From: JACQFK01 sp041482015
Lineage (GTDB): Bacteria > Planctomycetota > MHYJ01 > JACPRB01
Direction of reading: 5' to 3'
Assembly (NCBI GenBank): GCA_041482015.1
Contig: JBGPCZ010000182.1
Location: 1 to 10,955 of the forward strand
Length of the DNA stretch: 10,955 nucleotides
Part shown: positions 5,923 through 10,955 of the stretch, in pieces
How positions within the stretch are numbered: position 1 is the first letter of the stretch
Layout of the letters: every line of letters begins with the position of its first letter
Notes under the pieces: model-generated
The model's input: the letters and a program-made list of their open reading frames with translations, nothing else
Told to the model about the DNA's origin: nothing
The model's database searches: none
Program-made: the position numbers and the translations under genes

Positions 5923-7587
5923 ATGGGCAGGGAGAGTCTCAGCGAATCCGACCGCCTCTTCGCCCGGCTCGTCGTCGAGCAGGGCCTGGTCACCTCCGAG
6001 CAGCTCGAGGTGTGCCTGGGTCTTCGGGACGGATTGATCGAGCGAGGCGCTAATCCACCGCCCAAGATCGGGGAACTCCTCCTGCGCCGCGGCTTCCTGA
6101 CGCCCGACAAGTACGCGGCGACCTTGCACGCCTCGCTCTCCCCCCCGACGACGCGCGCCCCGTCCGCCCCGCAGCCCCTCCCGCCCGAGGCGGAGGCGGC
6201 CGGCCGGAATCCGGCCAACGCCGTGGGCCGGTACGTCCTCGTCTCGCGCCTCGGCGCCGGCGGGATGGGCGAGGTGTGGCGCGCGTGGGACCGCGACCTC
6301 CGCCGCTGGGTCGCGCTGAAGTTCCTGAAGGGCGAGAACCCCGCCGAGCTCGCGCGCTTCGAGCGCGAGGCGCAGACGGCGGCCGCGCTCTCCCATCCCA
6401 ACATCTCCGCCGTCTACGACGTGGGCCACCACGAGACCCGCGCCTACATCGCGCTCCAGCTCGTCAACGGTCGGACGCTCGCCGCGTTTCCGCGAAGGGA
6501 CCGGAAGCTCCTGGCGCGGCTGATGCACGACGCCGCGCTCGCCGTCCAGTACGCTCACGACGAGGGCGTCGTCCACCGCGACCTCAAGCCGCACAACCTG
6601 ATGGTCGAGGGCACCGACCCCGCCACGCTCCGCGTCTACGTGATGGACTTCGGCCTGGCCAAGCAGACCGCCGGCGGGTCGTCCCTCTCCGCCTCGGGAA
6701 GCGTGCTCGGCACGCCCGCCTACATGCCGCCCGAGCAGGCCCACGGCCGCCTCCGCGACGTCGACTCGCGGAGCGACATCTACTCGCTCGGCGCGACACT
6801 GTACGAGCTCCTCGCCGACGAGCCCCCGTTCTCGGATTCCAACGTGCTCGAGATCCTGCGCAAGGTCGTCGAGGAGGACCCGCGGCCCCTCCGGAAGGTG
6901 AACCCGCTCATCGACGGGGATCTCGAGACGATCGTGATGAAATGCCTGGAGAAGGAGCGCGATCGGCGGTACGCCACCGCGCGCGGCCTGGCGGAGGACC
7001 TCGACCGCTGGCTCCGCGGCGAGGCGATCCAGGCCCACCCGCCCAGCGTGGCCTACCGGCTCCGGAAATTCGTCGCCCGCCGCAAGGCCATCGTCATCCC
7101 GATCGCCGCGGCGGTGCTGTGCGCGGCGGGGTTTGGGGCCTGGGCGCTCTCGGCGAACACGCGACGCGAGGAGGAGAAGGCCGCGAAGACGGCGGCCCTC
7201 ACCGACAAGGCGTCGCAGGACCGCGCGATGAAGCTGCTCGAGGCGGGACGCCCCGCGATCGACCAGGCGTCGCGGTACCTCTACGACCGGAACGCCGACT
7301 ACCAGGAGCTGGTGCGGCGCGTCGACCTGGGACAGAAGCAGATCGAGCAGGCGCTCGAGATCGCGCCGGGCCTGGCCTCCGCCCATTTCCTCCTGGGGCG
7401 GGCGTGGGAGCTCAAAGGATGGGAGGAGAAGGCCGAGGCGTGCTGGCGGAAGGCGATCGAGCTCGATCCCGAGTTCGGTGCGCCCCGCTTCCACCTGGGC
7501 CGCCTGCTCCTGGAGCGCACGGTCACGACGATGCTCTACAGCGAGGGGGAGTCGCGCGCCGACCAGCTGGCGCGGATGCCGGAATGA
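5923..7587 (+). CDS. Membrane Ser/Thr protein kinase (PknB-type), cut short by an in-frame TGA
   Basis: 554 aa are read before the TGA at 7585-7587. About residues 8-70 form a helical domain with two similar parts, 'LARLVVEQGLVTSEQLEVCL' and 'GELLLRRGFLTPDKY', often seen ahead of planctomycete kinases. The kinase domain, about 103-365, has every key motif: Gly loop LGAGGMGEV (110-118), K133, helix-C E149, HRDLKPHN (H218, D220, K222, N225), DFG (242-244), 'GTPAYMPPEQ' with E271, and DIYSLG (D285). A membrane helix spans about 388-410, followed by one TPR (about 487-520). It would phosphorylate Ser/Thr on cytoplasmic targets, with the tail outside. The SD is poor; the ATG is 9 bp after the upstream stop. 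The same frame stays open after the TGA into a TPR tail, so this is the front part of a gene of about 1005 codons. The kinase itself looks functional. Confidence 0.85.
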   Translation: MGRESLSESDRLFARLVVEQGLVTSEQLEVCLGLRDGLIERGANPPPKIGELLLRRGFLTPDKYAATLHASLSPPTTRAPSAPQPLPPEAEAAGRNPANAVGRYVLVSRLGAGGMGEVWRAWDRDLRRWVALKFLKGENPAELARFEREAQTAAALSHPNISAVYDVGHHETRAYIALQLVNGRTLAAFPRRDRKLLARLMHDAALAVQYAHDEGVVHRDLKPHNLMVEGTDPATLRVYVMDFGLAKQTAGGSSLSASGSVLGTPAYMPPEQAHGRLRDVDSRSDIYSLGATLYELLADEPPFSDSNVLEILRKVVEEDPRPLRKVNPLIDGDLETIVMKCLEKERDRRYATARGLAEDLDRWLRGEAIQAHPPSVAYRLRKFVARRKAIVIPIAAAVLCAAGFGAWALSANTRREEEKAAKTAALTDKASQDRAMKLLEAGRPAIDQASRYLYDRNADYQELVRRVDLGQKQIEQALEIAPGLASAHFLLGRAWELKGWEEKAEACWRKAIELDPEFGAPRFHLGRLLLERTVTTMLYSEGESRADQLARMPE

Positions 7588-8385
7588 CAGAAGATCGCCG
7601 CCGAGGCGGCGGTCCATCTCGAGGCCGCCCGCGGGAAGAGCGGGGCCGATGACGATCTCCACCGCGAGATCGCGGAGATCATGCTGGCGTACGCCAGGGG
7701 CGAATCCGGCCGGGTGCTCCAGCGCGCCGCCGACGCGATCAACCGGTTCGGCAAGGTGGAGGGGATCGAGGAGGTCGTCTTCATGGCGGGGGTGGCCTCG
7801 GGTCGGGACTCGAAGGCCCGCTCCTTTCTCGACCAGGCGTTGAAGCTCCGCCCCAAGTATCCGATCGCCAGCTTCATGAGGGCCCAGCTCTTCGCCGACG
7901 ACCCGGCGCGCTCGCTCGCCGACCTGGAGGACGCGATCGGCATCCATCCCCGCTTTGCCGTCGCCTATGCGAACCGGGGGACGGCGCGGGAGGTCAGGGG
8001 GGACACCGCCGGCGCGCTCGCCGACTACGAGAAGGCCCTCGAGCTCGATCCGCGGCTGGTCGCCGCGCTCCACAACCGCGCCCGCGCCCGCCGCCGGCGG
8101 GGAGACCTCGCGGGCGCGCTCGCCGACCTCGGGGAGATCACCCGGCTCCATCCCCGGTACGGCCCGGCGTACACGGAGCGGGCGGAGGTCCACCGCGAGC
8201 TCGGAGACCTGAAGGCCGCGCTGGCCGACTACGACGACGCCGTCCGGGTCCGGCCCGACGACGCGGCCTCGTGGATGGAGCGCTCGCTCCTCCGCGCGAA
8301 GTCGGGCGATCCCGAGGGGGCGCGGGCCGACCAGCGTCGGGGGCTCGAGATCAAGCCGTCGAACGACTGGGACTACGCGCGGCGA
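7588..8385 (+). pseudogene. Middle part of the kinase gene: TPR tail after the in-frame TGA
   Basis: This segment directly continues the kinase frame after the TGA, with no other stop. 'QKIAAEAAVHLEAA' follows at once and reads as a normal helix, so the coding character does not change at the stop. From 7954 the residues fall into exact 34-residue TPR units starting at 7954, 8056, 8158 and 8260, for example 'LHNRARARRRRGDLAGAL'. A separate start is possible at the ATG at 7681, which has GGAG close upstream, but the protein would then begin inside a helix. In this frame an open reading continues to 9072, but after about 8390 it becomes Arg/Gly/Pro-rich nonsense while the TPR sense moves to the next frame. 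It is either a real lesion or a sequence error; in a corrected gene it would be the extracytoplasmic interaction part of the kinase. Confidence 0.75.
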
Positions 8386-8866
8386 CGCGCGCCGCCGGGC
8401 CGGCGACCTGGCCGGCGCGGTCGGGGATTACACGGAGGCGGTGAAGCTCAACTCCCGCGACCCGCTCCTGTTCCGCCAGCGCGGGGAGATCCGCGGCGAG
8501 CTCGGGGAGACGCGCGCGGGGATCGCCGATCTCGACGAGGCCCTGAGGCTGCGTCCGACCGATCCGGACAGCCTCGCCACCCGGGGCTTCCTCTGGGCGC
8601 ACCTGAAGGAGCACGACCGGGCGCTGGCCGATTACGACGCGGCCCTGCGGCTCGACCGCGCCATGCCGGTGACCTACGTGAACCGCGGCATGAGCCGGTT
8701 GCAGAAGCGCGACTTCGACGGCGCCATCGCGGACTGCACCGAGGCGCTCCGGATCAATCCCAGGCTCCCGGAGGCGCTCCTGAACCGATCGATCGGGCGG
8801 TACTGCAAGGCCGACTATGCGGGCGCAAAGGAGGACTGCGAAGCGGCCCTCGCGAACGCCCCGCCC
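7954..8866 (+). repeat. Nine TPR units with 102-bp period (one unit 97 bp)
   Basis: Unit starts are 7954, 8056, 8158, 8260, 8362, 8459, 8561, 8663 and 8765. Every spacing is 102 bp except 8362 to 8459, which is 97 bp. Each unit has the TPR pattern of a small residue at position 8, a Gly-Asp or similar turn at 16-17, Ala at 20-21 and Pro near 32-33. This is a protein-level repeat with diverged DNA, not a recent tandem duplication. Confidence 0.85.
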
Positions 8867-8935
8867 GACTGGTCGGCCCGGGCGAAGGCGGAGGATACGC
8901 TCCTCCAGATCCGGGAGACGCTCAGGAAGAAGTGA
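8386..8935 (+). pseudogene. C-terminal part of the kinase gene: TPRs after the frameshift
   Basis: The TPR sequence resumes one frame over, 'RAGDLAGAVGDYTEAVKLN' and onward, with further full 34-residue units starting at 8459, 8561, 8663 and 8765, and ends at the TGA at 8933-8935. A stand-alone start would be the GTG at 8441, only 2 nt after GGAGG (8434-8438), but this lies inside a TPR helix and is unlikely to be genuine. The exact point of the shift lies somewhere in 8362-8401, within GC-only tracts. The end overlaps the stop of the convergent dioxygenase gene by 14 bp (8922-8935). The repeats remain well formed, so any decay is recent or the lesion is a sequencing artefact. Confidence 0.75.
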
Positions 8936-9764
8936 CGCCCCGGCCCCACAGGACGGGATTGAGCGGCGTGCGGATCGGTTCGCCCACCTTCGCGCCCGGG
9001 CACCACGCGTCCCAATCGGCCTGCTGGTTGTCGTTCTGCGGCGCGGCGAGGCGCATCTCCTCGTCCAGGTAGATCACCGTCATCACCTCGCGCGGGCGGT
9101 CGGCCAGGTTGCGGCCCGCGCGGTGGAACGTCCAGCCCGAGTGGAAGCTCACCTCGCCGAGGTCGAACGGCTCCTCGAACTGCCCGAGGTTCGCGGCGAG
9201 AAGTTTCCTCTCGATCACCGACTGCGACTGGTCGCTGATCGCGAGGTCGCGCCCGAGATCGAGCGCGTGGCTCCGCGGCGCGAACGCGAGCGGGCCCAGC
9301 TCCATCGGCGTCGCCTGGAGCGGCACCCACGCGGTGATCGAGTGGGTCGTCGCGAGCGGCCAGTAGTACTGGTCGGCGTGCCACGGCGTGAAGCCGCCCC
9401 TCCCCTCCTTGTACAGCGCCTGGTCGTGGTAGAGGCGCGCGCCCGTCGTCCCCATGAGCTCGGCCGCGAGGCGCGCGAGCCGCTTCCCGAAGACGAACTC
9501 GCGGACGACGTCGCTCTTCGTCCAGAGGTTCATCACCTGGAGGAAGGCCTTCTGGTAGGTGGTGCGCTGCTCCATCGGCAGGTGGAGCGTGTTGAGCTCG
9601 TGGACCTTCTTCGTGATTTCGCGGCCGTACCGGGCGAGCGTCTCCGCGCGGAAGACGTCCTTCAACTTCACGAAGCCGTTCTCGCGGTAGAACGCGACCT
9701 GCTTCGCCGTGAGTGCGTACGGCAAGTCCAGGTCGATCCGGTCGGGCGCCACCGTCGCGGCCAT
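8922..9764 (-). CDS. Phytanoyl-CoA dioxygenase (PhyH) family Fe(II)/2-oxoglutarate oxygenase
   Basis: The protein has 280 aa. The start at 9764 (MAATVAPDRI) has GGAGGA (9772-9777) 7 nt upstream; the frame is open to 9833 but that extension has no SD. The PhyH double-stranded beta-helix is clear. 'LYHDQALYKEGRGG' (111-124) leads to the iron triad H129 and D131 in 'WHADQYYWPL', and the distal H214 in 'SGWTFHRAGRN'. R223 or R225 in 'ADRPREVMTV' would bind 2-oxoglutarate. The final metal ligand and Arg are all present, so it should be active. The family hydroxylates small molecules using O2 and 2-oxoglutarate; bacterial members are diverse and the substrate here is unknown. There is no signal peptide, so it is cytoplasmic. 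It is divergent from an AraC regulator, which probably controls it. Confidence 0.9.
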   Translation of the reverse strand: MAATVAPDRIDLDLPYALTAKQVAFYRENGFVKLKDVFRAETLARYGREITKKVHELNTLHLPMEQRTTYQKAFLQVMNLWTKSDVVREFVFGKRLARLAAELMGTTGARLYHDQALYKEGRGGFTPWHADQYYWPLATTHSITAWVPLQATPMELGPLAFAPRSHALDLGRDLAISDQSQSVIERKLLAANLGQFEEPFDLGEVSFHSGWTFHRAGRNLADRPREVMTVIYLDEEMRLAAPQNDNQQADWDAWCPGAKVGEPIRTPLNPVLWGRGVTSS

Positions 9765-9894
9765 GGTCGTCTCCTCCAACCCGTTGGATCCTACCGCCTC
9801 TCCCGCTTTTCCCTCTACGCCCCGCTGCTCCATTATTGGTACTTTCTTATCTCTTTATCTCCTCTTGTCCCCCTATCTTCTCTAGGATAGTACC
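9765..9894. promoter_or_regulatory. Divergent control region between the dioxygenase and AraC genes
   Basis: Toward the dioxygenase (-), TAGGAT (9788-9793) sits about 10 bp upstream of the SD at 9772-9777. A second candidate is AATAAT (9832-9837), which matches TATAAT at 5 of 6. Toward AraC (+), TATCTT (9874-9879) and TAGGAT (9883-9888) precede the ATG at 9895. 9841-9883 is almost purely pyrimidine on the plus strand (5 purines in 43). Possible operator elements are the inverted pair GGTACT (9838-9843) and AGTACC (9889-9894), CTATC/GATAG (9873-9877 and 9886-9890), and the direct repeat TTATCTC (9848-9854 and 9855-9861 approximately). The region is far less GC-rich than its neighbours, as expected of a regulated promoter. 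Confidence 0.5.
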
Positions 9895-10746
9895 ATGAAA
9901 GCCCGCCTCGAGCGGCTCTCCCCCGGCGCCGCCGCCTCCTTCCTCTGCCGCCGCCGCCGCGACCCCCGGTTCCCCTTCGCCTGGCACTTCCACCCCGAGT
10001 TCGAGCTCACCTTCATCGTGCGGAGCCGGGGGCAGCGCTTCGTGGGCGACTCGATCGCCGACTACGAGGACGGAGATCTCGTCCTCCTGGGCCCGAACCT
10101 CCCGCACACCTGGGACTCCGACCCCCGCCGCCGCGGACCGCACGAGGCGGTCTTCTGCCAGTTCCCGGCGACGTTCCTCGGACCGGATTTCTTCAAGGCC
10201 CCCGAGCTGCTCCCCGTCCGCCGGCTCCTCGACCGCTCGGCGCAGGGACTCCGCTTCACCGGGCGGACCCAGAAGGAGGTCGCGACGCGGATGGAGGGGA
10301 TCGACGCCCTCCAGGGGCCCGCGCGCCTCCTCGCGCTCCTCGAGATCCTGGCGACGCTCTCGTGCTCGCGCGACGCGCGGGCACTTTCGAGCCGCGAGTT
10401 CGCCCCTCCACCCCGGCGGGCCGACGCGGAGCGGATCGACCGCGTCTGCCGCCACCTGGCGGACCGTTTCACCGGCCCTGTCCCGCTCGGCGAGGCGGCC
10501 CGGGTGGCGCACCTGAGCGTCCCCGCCTTCAGCCGCTTCTTCAAGCGGAGGACGGGGAAGACGCTCGTGGGGTACCTCAACGAGCTCCGCGTGGGCCGCG
10601 CCTGCCGCGAACTCATCGAGACGGAGCGCCCGATCTCCCGGATCGCGTTCGACTCGGGCTTCAACAACCTGTCCAACTTCAATCGCCGGTTCTGCGACCT
10701 GAAAGGCATGAGCCCCCGGGAGTTCCGCTCCCGGCACCCGTCATGA
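9895..10746 (+). CDS. AraC-family transcription regulator with N-terminal cupin sensor domain
   Basis: The protein has 283 aa, a normal length for the family. The N-terminal half is a cupin: 'WHFHPEFELTFIVRSRG' (30-46) with H31, H33 and E37, then 'DGDLVLLGPNLPHTW' with H71, the pattern of small-molecule-sensing AraC cupins. The C-terminal half has two helix-turn-helix motifs, 'LGEAARVAHLSVPAFSRFFK' (198-217) and 'ISRIAFDSGFNNLSNFNRRF' (247-266), ending in the family signature 'GMSPREFR' (271-278). It would bind direct-repeat DNA sites near a promoter and respond to a sugar-like or other small ligand. The nearest likely target is the divergent dioxygenase gene 130 bp away. The start has AGGA (9884-9887) 7 nt upstream, which overlaps a -10-like TAGGAT, so a leaderless message is also possible. 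Confidence 0.92.
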   Translation: MKARLERLSPGAAASFLCRRRRDPRFPFAWHFHPEFELTFIVRSRGQRFVGDSIADYEDGDLVLLGPNLPHTWDSDPRRRGPHEAVFCQFPATFLGPDFFKAPELLPVRRLLDRSAQGLRFTGRTQKEVATRMEGIDALQGPARLLALLEILATLSCSRDARALSSREFAPPPRRADAERIDRVCRHLADRFTGPVPLGEAARVAHLSVPAFSRFFKRRTGKTLVGYLNELRVGRACRELIETERPISRIAFDSGFNNLSNFNRRFCDLKGMSPREFRSRHPS

Positions 10747-10897
10747 AACGTACCGCCTGTTTTATGGCGGCGGAACTCGCCGAGGCCGGGGAAAGTGCTA
10801 AGATAAGATGATTCTAGGGCTGGGAAAGGACCTCTTTTCGATGGACCGGGGCCTCACGACGTTCCACGCAACCCCACACCGGTCGGCGCCTTAACCT
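10747..10897 (+). promoter_or_regulatory. Intergenic leader with extended -10-like TGCTAAGAT
   Basis: This 151-bp stretch separates AraC from the partial gene at 10898. TGCTAAGAT (10796-10804) looks like an extended -10 (TGn plus TAAGAT), embedded in the locally AT-rich gtgctaagataagatgat. The leader to the ATG at 10898 would be about 87 nt. No good -35 is seen. A weak CCGCC/GGCGG stem (10753-10757, 10766-10770) follows the AraC stop without a T-tract. Confidence 0.35.
10808..10894 (+). other. Possible 28-codon upstream ORF (low support)
   Basis: ATG at 10808 opens 28 codons (MILGLGKDLFSMDRG...) ending in TAA at 10892-10894, 3 nt before the ATG of the next gene. The next gene has no SD, so translational coupling from this small ORF is conceivable. 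There is no SD for the small ORF beyond a short AAG, and 28 codons can stay open by chance in GC-rich DNA. Confidence 0.15.
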
Positions 10898-10955
10898 ATG
10901 GGCCAGGAAATCGTCTACTGCTCCAGGTGCGCCGAGCGGCTCATGGGCTCGGACT
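10898..10955 (+). CDS. N-terminus of a zinc-knuckle protein (19 aa; continues beyond the window)
   Basis: MGQEIVYCSRCAERLMGSD is read to the window end. C8 and C11 form a CxxC knuckle right at the start. 'YCSRC..RL..SDF' is a start I associate with planctomycete proteins that carry a small N-terminal zinc ribbon before a longer, often low-complexity or FHA/kinase-linked body, but the rest is outside the window, so no function can be given. An in-frame TAA at 10892 fixes the start at 10898. No SD precedes it. Confidence 0.55.
   Translation, partial: MGQEIVYCSRCAERLMGSD

Noticed and set aside
7585..7587. TGA read as selenocysteine or as tryptophan under an alternative code
   Set aside because: TGA ends other genes in the window normally (for example at 1230, 8933 and 10744), and the position has no redox context or visible SECIS-like hairpin that I could support.
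5443..8193. 916-codon open frame on the minus strand opposite the membrane protein and kinase genes
   Set aside because: It is Arg/Gly/Glu/Val-rich with no domain pattern, as expected from the antisense of GC-rich codons. The plus strand carries recognisable kinase motifs over the same span.
8390..9072. Continuation of the 7681 frame to 9072
   Set aside because: After about 8390 it is out-of-frame nonsense, while clear TPR units continue in the next frame, and it would run into the dioxygenase gene.
10753..10770. CCGCC/GGCGG stem after the AraC stop as a terminator
   Set aside because: Five-bp stem with an 8-nt loop and no following T-tract; too weak to call.

Overview
The window is GC-rich, densely coding bacterial DNA. 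Most genes have strong Shine-Dalgarno (SD) sites and short gaps. The gene content looks most like Planctomycetota or a related lineage: a Tat-exported sugar-isomerase-like protein, a long membrane Ser/Thr kinase with a TPR tail, a CPxS redoxin, a PhyH dioxygenase facing a cupin-AraC regulator, and a small zinc-ribbon start (YCSRC). This lineage call is inferred from family content; no marker gene is present.

Layout. 1-136 (-): N-terminus of a Tat-exported hydroxypyruvate-isomerase-like TIM-barrel protein. It diverges from an apparent two-gene operon, 189-1232 (+), an exported clan GH-A-like glycosidase, and 1237-2844 (+), a lipoprotein. 2918-3307 (+) is a small protein with an L7/L12 C-terminal-domain-like region plus a CxxC knuckle; its promoter region contains a strong palindrome. 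3315-4415 (-) is an exported tandem thioredoxin-fold redoxin, and 4475-5455 (-) a mutarotase-like (DUF4380-like) lipoprotein. Only 14 bp separate the latter from the divergent 5470-5913 (+) membrane protein, which is followed 9 bp later by the kinase at 5923 (+).

The kinase gene is the most notable feature. Its reading frame is cut by an in-frame TGA at 7585-7587, and its 102-bp-periodic TPR tail is frame-shifted near 8362-8401. Repeat spacing there is 97 bp instead of 102, so the lesion is a net 5-bp loss. With both repaired, one frame of about 1005 codons runs from 5923 to 8935. The 554-residue kinase part is intact and could still be active. 8922-9764 (-) is a PhyH-family Fe(II)/2-oxoglutarate dioxygenase. 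It is divergent from 9895-10746 (+), an AraC regulator with an N-terminal cupin domain that probably controls it. 10898-10955 (+) is the start of a zinc-knuckle protein.

I see no rRNA, tRNA, CRISPR array, insertion sequence or phage gene, and no gene-free stretch over 300 bases. I do not see a clear new multi-gene system. The best leads are the twice-broken kinase gene, the 14-bp divergent promoter with a possible leaderless start, the palindrome between -35 and -10 at 2856-2885, and a recurring TAGGAT promoter motif.
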